The notes below the pieces were generated by a model. It was not told where the DNA came from and searched no databases. It was given only the letters and a program-made list of their open reading frames with translations. DNA of 64,000 nucleotides, taken from Lucinisca nassula (lineage: Eukaryota > Mollusca > Bivalvia > Lucinida > Lucinidae). This document shows, piece after piece, positions 35,585 to 45,168 of the stretch. The DNA is taken from positions 135,901,027 to 135,965,026 of the forward strand of contig OY757013.1 in the NCBI GenBank assembly GCA_963580285.1, written 5' to 3'. The translations under genes and the position numbers were made by a program. How positions within the stretch are numbered: the first letter of the stretch is position 1; each line of letters starts with the position of its first letter.

Positions 35585-35602
35585 TGGTGGCAGCGGTGGG
35601 AT
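35585..35602 (+). promoter_or_regulatory. Primer-binding site, tRNA-Leu type
   Basis: TGGTGGCAGCGGTGGGAT starts one base after the 5' LTR. It is complementary over 18 bases to the 3' end of animal tRNA-Leu genes with the CCACCGCTGCC acceptor arm plus the added CCA. The tRNA match is from memory of tRNA-Leu ends. Confidence 0.85.
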
Positions 35603-35623
35603 TAGTGAAAAAGTTGAGACAAG

Positions 35624-37522
35624 ATGGATTTTTCAAATGATAAAAGAAGTGAAACGGTTACTACTCCAACAGAGCAGCACTACAGAAGCCTTTATGGAAG
35701 TGCTACACCATTCCCGGAGCAACAATTACGTTATAGATGGAGTACTCCTGTAAACGATTCAGGCGAGCAGGGAAGAGAAACTGTAAGTCAGAACTTTCTA
35801 TTTTCTCCAGAATACGAGAGCTATTCTCCTTCATTCTCACATTCTGCAGATAGTGCTATTGGTAACTGCACTCCTTATTCTCCACGCTTTGGTAGCACGG
35901 TTCTGTATAAAACTCCAGTTCAGCGTGGAGATACAGAAAGCTCCAAGATTGTGGAAGAAATAGGTAGTGATTCGCGTTCGTCTGAAATGTCATGTGTCAG
36001 GAAAATGTGGCGGTTAATCAAATTATTTTCATTTGGGATGACTGTAACACTCCTTTCTGTGTTGTGTTACTGGTGCGTTAGGAAGTTCACATCTGTGAAT
36101 AATTTTAATATGAGTCACGATAACATGATTTACATTGTTGTAGCATTAACCGCAATTTTTGCAATGGTGATCACAGGATTATTTGTGAATCTCAGTTCAA
36201 ACTCATTTGACCTGAAAGTACGTGATTCAGCTCTTTGGCAACGAAGACGATCGGCACAAAATTATGCAAGAGATACACCTAGTCAGTTAAAGGAGCAGAC
36301 CTTTTATACTCCGACAGGAGAAAGGAGCTTTCAAGCTACTCCGGCAGTTGCTCGGAGTGGTGACATTAGCCCTTCAACAGTCCGGAGAATTGAAGAATCC
36401 AACGTGATGGGACAGCCTGCCATTGCACGGACTAATTTAGCTGCTCCGGTAGTTACACGATCAGGTGTTGTTGAACCTTTAACTCATAAAAATGATGATA
36501 TGAACATTGTTGCAAATGAGACTAATGCAAACCCGATATTCAGGCCGACTCCTACTGTAGTCCAGAATGATTTGGAAACTCCTTCTAAAGTTCAGACACT
36601 TGGTATGAATGGTAATGCATTTGGAACACAGCATTTGCCTGAAACTGCAGCAAAGGAAGTAAATTGTCCGAATAGTAATACAGGTTCGATGAAAGAAGGC
36701 ACTTTGTTGAACTCAAATAGAGGAAACGAGTTTTCAAATATCGAAACAGGTGGATTTGCAGCCAGAAGAACGTTCAGTGGAAGCGGTACTGATGTGTGGC
36801 TCGAGTTTGTTCGATACTTTGAAAATCTAATGGCTTTGAACAACTGACCACAGGAGAAGTCTAGAAGAATATTTCTGTGTCTTTTGAGAGGTCAAGCTGA
36901 GTCCTTTGCCTATGGATTACCTTTAGATGTACAAAGCAATTGGACATGTCTAAAAATGCATATGGAAGAAAGGTTTGGACTTCTAGCTATGAGGGATAGC
37001 TATATAGCCGAGGCAAAGTTGCGGAGGAAGAAAAATGATGAAAATTTTAGGGACTTTGGACAAGCTGTTGAAAGTCTTTTCAGACGTGCGTATCCCGAGA
37101 ACCTCGACGTAGTCAGAGAAAATGCTCTTACAACATTCCTTGAAAACTGTAGCGATTCCGCAGATTTCCGAATGGCAGTTAAGAGAACCAAGCCACAGAC
37201 ACTGCAAGAAGCGGTCAAGAATGCTATCCAAGAAGAATGTATTCGCCTTGGAGAAAGTGAAAAGAAGAGTACTAGCAAACCTGCGAAACCTGTGTTTGAC
37301 TTGCAAGAAGGTTCAAAACCCCACTACGAACGTGGTCGGTATCAACGGAACAGGAAACCATGGATACAAAGGGAGCAAACTGACGGACGGAGCAAGAGTG
37401 AACGGAGCAGGTCCTGTCACAATGATAAAACGTCTTCACGTCAGCCAACAAATGGATGGAATTCAAACAATTCGCAGGAGCAGAGGGAAATTTCAGACAA
37501 GAATAAAGACCATTTAAACTAA
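35624..37522 (+). pseudogene. gag: gag, interrupted by one in-frame UGA
   Basis: One frame runs from ATG 35624 to TAA 37520-37522, 632 codons before the terminator. It has a single internal TGA at 36845-36847 that ends the first part after 407 residues. The N-terminal third has no known domain but shows two hydrophobic segments, about residues 131-151 and 168-190, forming a possible membrane hairpin. The capsid-like part spans the TGA (VRYFENLMALNN before it, RRIFLCLLRGQAESFAYGLP after it) and continues with FGLLAMRDSYIAEAKLRRKK. The C-terminus is basic and Gln/Ser/Asn-rich. I see no CCHC knuckle, so nucleic-acid binding may rest on the basic tail. The TGA may be an inactivating mutation or read through; being single in a very young element, it could also be a sequencing error. 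Confidence 0.85.
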
Positions 37523-37572
37523 AGATGACCAACTCTGGAGGCCGCGAGGGGGTCATTAATCGAGAAAGGCCT
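37513..37572 (+). promoter_or_regulatory. -1 ribosomal frameshift site (TTTAAAC) with possible pseudoknot
   Basis: T TTA AAC at 37513-37519 is in the gag frame and directly precedes the gag stop TAA (37520-37522). Pol is in the -1 frame and is open from 37507, so slippage at this heptamer joins the frames exactly. After a 5-nt spacer, ATGACC (37525-37530) can pair with GGTCAT (37551-37556). AGGCC in the loop (37539-37543) can pair with GGCCT (37568-37572). That is the interlocked topology of an H-type pseudoknot. The slippery site is seen directly; the fold is inference. Confidence 0.82.
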
Positions 37573-40500
37573 ATTCAAACGGACAGTAGATGTCGCATCA
37601 GAGTTCCGTTCAGTGACGGTATGATGGTTTCTGGATTGTTGTACAATATACCAGCGTTATGGAAGGTTGACACTGGTTCAAGAAAGACATTTATCACGTT
37701 CGACACCTTTGACAGAATTCCACCACAATTCAAGCCAGAATTGAAATCAACAAAACACAAGTTCTCTAATGCTAGTGGGCATGAGATACTGTGCAGAGGT
37801 GAAGGTTTGATGACATTGGAGTTGGAAGGAAAGGAATTATACTTTCCTGTTATTGTTGGTGATGTTACAAACAACTTGCTCGGAGAAGATTTTATCACAC
37901 ACTTTGAATGTAATTTCGATTACGATGCACGGGAATTCATCATAAAACTTGGTGGTCAGAATATTTATCACAGGAAACAAAAGAATGTGTTGCAAAAGTA
38001 TGTGACTGCGGATACTGTTTATGCTCCACCAGGACATGAAAGCGTTTGTCACATTAAGCTGAAAAACAGATCATGCGGATTCGAAAGTAGAGACAGTGAA
38101 CTTGGCATTTTGACTCCGGTACGGAAGTTTGTGCAAACATATGGTCTTGCGGTTGCGAGGACTCTTGTTGATACTTCTTATTCGGCAGTCTATGCAAGGA
38201 TACTAAACCCAGGTGATACCGGAGTTACAATAAACAAAGGTACTCCCGTGGCATTGCTGTCTCCTGTAGAGGAAATAGGACATTCCTTCGACTTGGAAGG
38301 ACTCGAAGAGAATAATTTACAGATGAATAACACCACAACAGGACTAGAATTGCCAGAACATCTGAAACAAATGTTTGAAAAGGGATGTGAATATTTATCA
38401 CAAGAACAACGTGTCCATTTTAAAAAAATGATCATACAGCATGAAGACAATTTTGCAAAACCAGGTGAAGTAGGCCGTACAACAATTGGGAGTCACAAAA
38501 TCAAGTTAAATGACGAAACTCCTATCAAAGAAGCTCCAAGACGGATTCCTTTATTCAAACGTGATGTACTTGATGAAGAAATAAAGAAATTGGAAGAAAA
38601 GGGTTTGATCGAGAAATCCATGAGCCCGTGGTCTGCACAGACCGTTTTGGTCAGAAAGAAAGATGGAAGCTGGAGAATGTGCGTTGATTACAGGAAGCTT
38701 AACGAAAAGACTATCAAGGATGCCTATCCAATACCACGTATTAACAACAATCTTGATGCTCTTTCCGGTTCTGACTGGTTTACAAGTCTTGATTGTGATA
38801 TGGCTTATCATCAGGTTCCTCTTGATGAAGTTGATAAAGAGAAGACAGCTTTTGCCACCCCGAGAGGCGGATTGTACCATTATGTTACAATGCCATTTGG
38901 ACTATGCAATGCCCCCGCGACCTTCCAGCGTCTTATGGAACGGGCACTTGCAGGACTTCAATGGTACATTGCTGTTCTATACCTTGATGATATCATTGTA
39001 TTTAGCAAGACATTTGACAGTCATATTGATCACCTCACAAGTGTATTTGCAAGACTAACAGAAACTGGACTGAAGCTAAAAGCCAAAAAGTGTTTGTTCT
39101 TCCAGCATGAGACCTCGTTTCTTGGCCACATGGTTTCAAAAGAAGGTGTAAAACCTGATCCGGCAAAGATTCAAGCCGTGTCTCATATACAAAGACCATC
39201 ATGTGTAACAGAACTAAGAAGTTTTTTAGGTCTTACGTCTTACTATAGAAAGTTCGTGAAAGACTATGCACACGTAGCCAAACCTCTTTACAATTTGATC
39301 AAGCCTACCAGTCAGTGGCTTTGGACAGACCCTTGTGAAAGTGCTTTTATCCTACTTAAGGAAAAGTTAACTTCAGCTCCCATTCTCGCGTATCCGGAAG
39401 TGGATGGTGAAGAATTTATTCTTGATACTGATGCTAGCTCGTTTGCTATAGGAGCTGTTTTGTCACAGACGCAGAAAGGGAAAGAACGAGTCATTGCTTA
39501 TGCAAGCAGAACACTTGAAAAACCCGAACAGAGCTACTGTGTAACAAGAAAGGAAATGCTAGCGGTAGTGTATTTCACAAAGTACTTCAAACACTATTTG
39601 TTAGGACGTCGGTTCATCTTACGCACAGATCATGGATCCTTGCGGTGGTTACACCGATTTAAGGAACCAGAAGGCCAAGTGCAAAGATGGTTGCAACAAC
39701 TCAGCCAGTTTGATTTTGATATTATTCATAGACCAGGATCAAAACATGGAAATGCCGACGCAATGTCTCGATTAGTGAAAGGAAATGAAATTATATGCAG
39801 ACAATGCGAGATGCCATGGCCAGATAATGTAAATGTTTCATTTGCTAGTCATTCACAGGAAGAGGATTTTGAGTTCCAAATTAATATGGACGTTCTTGAA
39901 AACAGTGACAATGAAAATTCTAATGATGCAAGAGAAACAGGTTCGGATCCGATAGTTAAAGAGCGTCAAAAGAAGAAACCTGGCAGAAAAGTCAACAAAC
40001 CGGCTACTGCCCAAAACAGAGAACATGCTGAAAAGGATCTTGATCCAGAGAAGCTAAGGAAGGCCCAAAGTGAAGATGAAAGTCTATCTTTTATTATAAA
40101 CCTGAAACAGAATGGTAAAGAAAAGCCAAACTGGAATGCAATTTCCGACAAAAGTCCGGAAATAAAATTCTGGTTGGCAAGATGGGAATTACTCGAGATC
40201 AAGAACGACCTATTATGCTTAAAGTGGCATTATTCAGAAACAGAGATCAAGTGGAGAGTTTGTGTGCCAAGTGAACTTGTAAATTCAGTATTATGGCACC
40301 TACATGATGCCCATACATCTGGACATCCTGGAATAAAGAAGACGTGGGAAAACGCAAAAGAATGTCCATTCTATTGGCGGCAAATGCATGATTTAACAGC
40401 AGATTATGTAAGGGCATGTCGCATATGTGGTGAGAGAAATGATCCACAATGTAGTAAACGACATTCGATGAAGTCATACATTATGGGCGGACGATTCGAA

Positions 40501-42945
40501 CGGATAGCTGCTGATATATCCGGCCCTTACCCTACATCAACCCAAGGGAATATGTATATCTTGGTAGTTGGAGATTATTTCACAAAATTGACTGAGTTAT
40601 ACCCACTTCCAAATATTACAGCTAGAACAGTTGCAGATTATCTCTTCCGGGGATGGATAAAGCGCTACGGATGTCCAAGAGAGATACATTCAGACCAAGG
40701 TAGACAGTTCGAAAGTGCTCTTTTCAGAGAAGTGTGTGCCTTATTGCAGATAGGGAAATCCCGGACAAGTCCACTACACCCAAGATCAGATGGTATGGTG
40801 GAAAGGACTAACAGGTCTGTGTACAACATCCTGTCAAAGTACGTAACAGAGAATCAGCGAGACTGGGACCAGCACCTTGATTTTATTGTTATGGCATTCA
40901 ATAGCACAGTGCATGAAAGTACAGGCATGTCACCTTACCGTCTAGTGTTTGGAGAAAAGATGACAGTTCCTATAGATCTTTTAACCGATCCTGTTCCAGG
41001 CGAAGAAATTTCCAGTGCATCAGAATATGTGATGGAATTGCAAGGAAAATTGAGAGCGGCACACATTAATGTAAGGGACACTCTCAAAATATCTGCAGAA
41101 AGGCAGAAAAAACAGTATAATTGTAGAGTCAATGAATTTACCTACAAACCCGGTGACTTAGTGTGGAGGAATCAGAAAAAGGTAACCCCTGGAATCAAGT
41201 GTAAGATTTCTCGGCATTGGACGGGTCCATGGATTATTACAGAAAAGATTTGTGACGTTCTTTTTAAGCTTCAACATGCTCAAAGTTCACCCCCAGTTGT
41301 TGTACACGGAGACAATATTAAACCATATGTAGGACCGGAAAAATTTGATTGGTTTCAAGTACCTACTCAAAGTGTAAAGTTTGTGTCTTTACCTGATCTG
41401 GAAAACTTTAACATGAAGATTTCAGAACCGTTATCTGGTATAAAAGTTTCTGGATCGAGAATGAAAGAAAGTTCAGTTGAATCCAGCAAAGATGTTCATC
41501 TGTCTCCAACATTTTGTTTGGTAGACAAACTAAACCAGAGCAGTGCAAGAGAGCCGTCTTATTTTGTAAGTGACTGTAGGTCTCCATTTTGTACATTATG
41601 TGAGGACAGTGAATTAATCGAACACAATAAGAGGCCCCAAAACGTTGTAAGTATTCAGGCTGTGCCGTATGAACTGAAAGTTAACACTTTTTGTAAAAAC
41701 TGCCCCCTGTGTCGGAAGGAATTGCAACAGGGCCGTAAGGGTCTCTTAAAGGAGCCAGAGGAAGCCAGCTTATTACCGGTACAGAGCTCACTGGAGCACT
41801 ATCAGTCGAGGGAGCAATGGTCACCGGAGCATGAACAATTATGTTCATGGGAGCATAATTGCTCTACGGATCAGTATTCACCGGAGCGTGAAGATTCACC
41901 GGAGCAGTTTATTTGTCCAGCAGAGCGTGGACATTTTTCAAGCAAATCACAAAATGCACGAGAATTTGATGCACAATACATGAAGAGCTTCACACGTGCT
42001 CGAATTCAGTCAAGTATATATTTCTCAAACGACGGACGTGTGTATACATCAGAGAAGATGGAAAAGCCTTTCATATGTGACATTTGTGAGCATGGCTTCA
42101 GCAACAAGCGGAATTTAAAGAGACATAAGAAGGAGGGGCATTCAGCTACTACGGGTTATTTTGTGTGCACTGAGGAGGCTTGTTCAGCTACCTTTCTTCG
42201 ACGGGGTTACCTGCGCGACCATCTCAAGAACCGGCATCGTCTTCAGCCTGCAACAATTGAAGCCTTAGTTGCAGGAGCAGCTGAGCAGTATTGCCCAGCC
42301 GAGAGCTACAGACGCCGACGCAAGACTGAAGTTTCTCCGACAGTGCGTGCGGAGCAAACAGTGTTGGAGCCAGAACAACCAGACTGCATTCAACTTGGAG
42401 CGTTCGACGACGTTGATGATTTGTTAAGTCTTCATCCAGGGGAAGAGGAAAGTCTTAGTGCAGCGGGCGTCACACAGTGTAGGGATGCCCAGCCGGAGCA
42501 AGCATATTCCGATATAAGTGAAGATTGGGACGAATCGGACGCAGAGGACCTTCTGAATAGTTTAGCCGATGCCTATGACACTGTGAACAACAGCAGCAGT
42601 TCTTCACCTCATACGGGCTTGACTCCTGACACTCCTCCTGATTCTTCAAGTACATCACAGGAGTCTCAGTCGGAGCCCAATGGTTCGTCGGAACATGTGA
42701 ACGACAATAGCGGTTCTCCTGGAATGGATGGTGGATCTTCACCTCACGTCACGGTCCAAGGGGTGAATCTGGTGCTTGTGAAGACAACAACGACCTACCC
42801 AGACGGAAGAGTGGAGGAACAACGTGTCGCGTCTGTGGGTTATACGGAATCTGTTAGACCAGGGGGCATCGACCCACAGTCTCTCTTTAACTATTTACAG
42901 GGAGAATTCATCCAATACATGAGTGGGAATTATTTCCAAAATTAA
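37525..42945 (+). CDS. pol: pol polyprotein with C-terminal zinc-finger extension
   Basis: An intact frame of 1806 residues from the first ATG; it is probably made as a Gag-Pol fusion by -1 frameshifting, since the frame is open from 37507. Protease: DTGS at residues 49-52. RT: fingers with MCVDYRKLNEKT, PFGLCNAPATFQ and catalytic YLDD at 486-489. RNase H: ILDTDASS (D634/D636) to HRPGSKHGNADAMSR. Integrase: HHCC finger (H925, H934 region, C965, C968), then D997, D1057, E1093, a D-x59-D-x35-E core, and a GPF/Y-like WTGPWIITEKI module. After about residue 1290 an extra ~500 residues follow: Cys clusters (C1351, C1356, C1359; C1390, C1393, C1396), SPEH/SPER-rich repeats, two C2H2 fingers (1518-1539 and 1548-1571), an acidic DDVDDLL/SDAEDLL region and a Ser-rich tail. 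Usual gypsy pols end shortly after the integrase, so this extension is unusual. All catalytic residues look intact. Confidence 0.95.
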   Translation: MTNSGGREGVINRERPIQTDSRCRIRVPFSDGMMVSGLLYNIPALWKVDTGSRKTFITFDTFDRIPPQFKPELKSTKHKFSNASGHEILCRGEGLMTLELEGKELYFPVIVGDVTNNLLGEDFITHFECNFDYDAREFIIKLGGQNIYHRKQKNVLQKYVTADTVYAPPGHESVCHIKLKNRSCGFESRDSELGILTPVRKFVQTYGLAVARTLVDTSYSAVYARILNPGDTGVTINKGTPVALLSPVEEIGHSFDLEGLEENNLQMNNTTTGLELPEHLKQMFEKGCEYLSQEQRVHFKKMIIQHEDNFAKPGEVGRTTIGSHKIKLNDETPIKEAPRRIPLFKRDVLDEEIKKLEEKGLIEKSMSPWSAQTVLVRKKDGSWRMCVDYRKLNEKTIKDAYPIPRINNNLDALSGSDWFTSLDCDMAYHQVPLDEVDKEKTAFATPRGGLYHYVTMPFGLCNAPATFQRLMERALAGLQWYIAVLYLDDIIVFSKTFDSHIDHLTSVFARLTETGLKLKAKKCLFFQHETSFLGHMVSKEGVKPDPAKIQAVSHIQRPSCVTELRSFLGLTSYYRKFVKDYAHVAKPLYNLIKPTSQWLWTDPCESAFILLKEKLTSAPILAYPEVDGEEFILDTDASSFAIGAVLSQTQKGKERVIAYASRTLEKPEQSYCVTRKEMLAVVYFTKYFKHYLLGRRFILRTDHGSLRWLHRFKEPEGQVQRWLQQLSQFDFDIIHRPGSKHGNADAMSRLVKGNEIICRQCEMPWPDNVNVSFASHSQEEDFEFQINMDVLENSDNENSNDARETGSDPIVKERQKKKPGRKVNKPATAQNREHAEKDLDPEKLRKAQSEDESLSFIINLKQNGKEKPNWNAISDKSPEIKFWLARWELLEIKNDLLCLKWHYSETEIKWRVCVPSELVNSVLWHLHDAHTSGHPGIKKTWENAKECPFYWRQMHDLTADYVRACRICGERNDPQCSKRHSMKSYIMGGRFERIAADISGPYPTSTQGNMYILVVGDYFTKLTELYPLPNITARTVADYLFRGWIKRYGCPREIHSDQGRQFESALFREVCALLQIGKSRTSPLHPRSDGMVERTNRSVYNILSKYVTENQRDWDQHLDFIVMAFNSTVHESTGMSPYRLVFGEKMTVPIDLLTDPVPGEEISSASEYVMELQGKLRAAHINVRDTLKISAERQKKQYNCRVNEFTYKPGDLVWRNQKKVTPGIKCKISRHWTGPWIITEKICDVLFKLQHAQSSPPVVVHGDNIKPYVGPEKFDWFQVPTQSVKFVSLPDLENFNMKISEPLSGIKVSGSRMKESSVESSKDVHLSPTFCLVDKLNQSSAREPSYFVSDCRSPFCTLCEDSELIEHNKRPQNVVSIQAVPYELKVNTFCKNCPLCRKELQQGRKGLLKEPEEASLLPVQSSLEHYQSREQWSPEHEQLCSWEHNCSTDQYSPEREDSPEQFICPAERGHFSSKSQNAREFDAQYMKSFTRARIQSSIYFSNDGRVYTSEKMEKPFICDICEHGFSNKRNLKRHKKEGHSATTGYFVCTEEACSATFLRRGYLRDHLKNRHRLQPATIEALVAGAAEQYCPAESYRRRRKTEVSPTVRAEQTVLEPEQPDCIQLGAFDDVDDLLSLHPGEEESLSAAGVTQCRDAQPEQAYSDISEDWDESDAEDLLNSLADAYDTVNNSSSSSPHTGLTPDTPPDSSSTSQESQSEPNGSSEHVNDNSGSPGMDGGSSPHVTVQGVNLVLVKTTTTYPDGRVEEQRVASVGYTESVRPGGIDPQSLFNYLQGEFIQYMSGNYFQN

Positions 42946-43263
42946 CTCTTTCTGAGTATTCTTAGACTTATGTGGACTTAATTTGCAGTGAACATTCAAC
43001 AGTGACTGTGAAAATTCTGTTGGATTATTTTAAAGTTTATTCTTAAGTTCGAGGAATCTATTTTTTGCTATAACCTAAGTGTGACAGTTGTTTAAAGACT
43101 AATTTCATCAAATGAGATTTTGAATTTGATGTCGTTATTAAGTTCCATTCTAATTGTTTTGATCTTGTATTATTGTTTTGATTTGCTGTATTTGCCCAAC
43201 ATCTCTTCTGCATGGTCCTTCACCGACACTGAACAGTGGAAGTTCAGTCTCGGGGGAGGGTTA
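42946..43263 (+). other. 3' untranslated region of the LTR element with polypurine tract
   Basis: AT-rich, no frame. It ends in a purine run GGGGGAGGG (43252-43260) followed by TTA directly before the 3' LTR; this is the polypurine tract that primes plus-strand synthesis. Confidence 0.85.
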
Positions 43264-43604
43264 TGTAGCGTAAATATGTGTTAGGTGAGTTTATTCACCT
43301 TGTATCCTGTACATATCCCGAGGGAGCAATAGCTTTTCGATGCACCACTCCGGTAGTGTGATCGTCGGGCCTTGCTCCCGTCATTTGGCAGGACTCTGAC
43401 AGGAGACTTGCAGGAGTCGCCGGAGCTTCTGTCAGGGTATATAAGGGCGCAGTTTGTGATTGTTGGGCAGAGTATGTTTCACTTATGAGGATTTAATACA
43501 GAAATAAAGGTTAGTGCTTGTTCATTTGGATTGTTCATCTATATCTAAGGAATTCACACGAATCCTGAATTATTTTGTGGCGTTAGGGTCGAGAAAACGC
43601 TACA
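43264..43604 (+). repeat. 3' LTR
   Basis: 341 bp, equal to the 5' LTR except at 43512 and 43514. AATAAA at 43503-43508 is the likely polyadenylation signal of the element's transcript. Confidence 0.96.
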
Positions 43605-44214
43605 TATATATATTTTTTTTTTACTTTTGCCGTATCTTATTTTTCTTATCATATTTATATTTTCTAACTCTATTTATCAGTTTTGAAATTACAAGTTCAT
43701 GATGATTTGCTATTTTTTTTATGTATTTGCTATCTTTCTAAAGATTTAAGCACGTAGAAATGCTCATATGAAAAACGTCTTCACATACATGTATATTATC
43801 AAGTTTGATTTTATTTGCTTGTGTCTATTCTTGACTGTCTACCGTCAAATGTCTGATCTTGTTTGCAGGAGTCATTGGGGACGCGAATGCATCTCGCTTT
43901 AACTGATATTTATTAAGGTCTGGGAATTCGAGAAATGTCATGCGACGCCTTTCGTTAACGGCAAACAAGGGTAATTTGAAACATGCGGCCGATTATTCAG
44001 TCAGGAACTAAAGAATAAATGTTATTCTGAATCAAAAGTGATCGATTGGCGGTCGTTGCTTAGAAAGATGGATATTGTCTGTGCATATGAAATCCGTATT
44101 AAACAAATAATACATTGTTGCATGACATTCGCCAGTATTGAACAATAACAAACTTGTGTTGTTCGGTTTGCTGTCAGAGATTTAGTTTTCGTTTTCTTGG
44201 AAAAATATCATTGA
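43605..44214. other. AT-rich stretch without recognised gene
   Basis: Begins in the (TA)n target microsatellite; then AT-rich sequence with only short chance frames. Confidence 0.5.
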
Positions 44215-44512
44215 CCTACATGGAGAGAAAGAAAAATGAAAGAACAGAAGAACAAATAAGCCGAGAACAACCACTGTCCCTTACACGATACAAGTCATCA
44301 CCATTGCACAGTATACCAAGTTTGAGGCTTCTAGCTTTTGCAGTTCTTTGGGAAACCCTTGACACTGGCCTAAACAAGATGAAGAAGAATGAAAGAAAAT
44401 ATAAACATATAAGCCGACAAAGCTCATTGTCTCTTGCACAATACAAGTCATTATGTTTACATAATATACCAAGTTTGAGGGTTCTAGACACTATGGTTCT
44501 TGAGAAATCCTT
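44215..44512. repeat. Diverged direct dimer (~170 bp)
   Basis: 'aatgaaagaacagaagaaca' through 'aagtttgaggcttctagc' is repeated from about 44385 as 'aatgaaagaaaatataaaca' to 'aagtttgagggttctagaca'. The frame through it stays open over both halves (within 44154-44720) but shows no known domain. Confidence 0.65.
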
Positions 44513-44515
44513 AAT

Positions 44516-44781
44516 CATCCCGAAAACACGGCTATATAATTTTGACCCCCTTGAACCCCGCTTTTTTATAGTTAAACTGGGATTTGCAGGGATAAACCTT
44601 ATTTTTCTTATTTCTGCTCTAAAATATAGATTGTTGGTACTCGTCGGGGCGGTTCTAACGAGTACCCACAATCTGTATTTTGAGCAAAAACAAGACAAAT
44701 ATCACAATATTTCACCTTAAAATTTTCATATTTTCGGCGATAAAGATTACAATGTATTTGTATAGGCGTGTTTTTGTAATG
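44516..44781. mobile_element. Foldback MITE (agaaccgcctc family)
   Basis: The ends 'catcccgaaaacacggctat' and 'tataggcgtgtttttgtaat' are inverted. The central hairpin has lost most of its left arm ('gtactcgtcggggcggttct'). Confidence 0.75.
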
Positions 44782-45045
44782 GTAAGTAGCTAGGGACGGA
44801 CGCACAGAAATAAAAGTGGGTGTATAAATTCTAATGTTTGTTTTGCACTTGTCTTGTGGAGCTCAGTTAACCCTTTTGAGTCATATATTTAGACTTATCA
44901 TGTGAAGAACTAGCAGTTATTCCTCTCACCATATACCCACAAAAATATATGCAAATATACACAAACATCTATGCATGTCCCCACAGAAGTATACCGCATA
45001 CATTAAAAATGATTAAAATCAATTAAAGACGAGACATAGCAAATA

Positions 45046-45168
45046 CATGGTTAGTGTCTTTAATAATAAAATATAATCGGTGAGCCTTAGACAATTTTAT
45101 AGGGGCGAGCCCCTGTAAAATTGTCGCGGCGAACCGATTATATTTTATTATTAAAGACACTAATCATG
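45046..45168. mobile_element. Long near-perfect foldback element (~60-bp arms)
   Basis: The left arm 'ttagtgtctttaataataaa' onward and right arm ending 'tattattaaagacactaa' pair over about 60 bases around a short centre 'ggggcgagcccc'. A diverged relative is at 59292-59405. No coding capacity. Confidence 0.82.

Larger units (their letters stand above)
35243..43604 (+). mobile_element. Ty3/gypsy LTR retrotransposon, complete
   Basis: Order: 341-bp LTR, tRNA-Leu primer site, gag, -1 frameshift site, pol (protease, RT, RNase H, integrase, long extension), polypurine tract, 341-bp LTR. Total 8362 bp. The LTRs start TGTAGCG and end CGCTACA. They differ at two bases (35491/43512 and 35493/43514), pointing to recent insertion. 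It sits in a (TA)n microsatellite (tatata on both sides), so the target duplication cannot be delimited. Domain order RT-RNase H-IN is that of Ty3/gypsy (Metaviridae). No envelope-type frame is present. Confidence 0.96.

Noticed and set aside
35493..35753. An 86-codon frame beginning in the 5' LTR
   Set aside because: It covers LTR, primer site and gag start in another frame; the equivalent at 43514 in the 3' LTR is different after the LTR end.
36592..42742. Reverse-strand frames of 60-110 codons within gag and pol
   Set aside because: Shadows of the gypsy coding frames on the other strand.
35243..43604. An envelope gene in the LTR element, which would make it an errantivirus-like retrovirus
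   Set aside because: The long tail of pol has zinc fingers and acidic regions but no signal peptide, furin-like site or membrane anchor, and there is no separate third frame.
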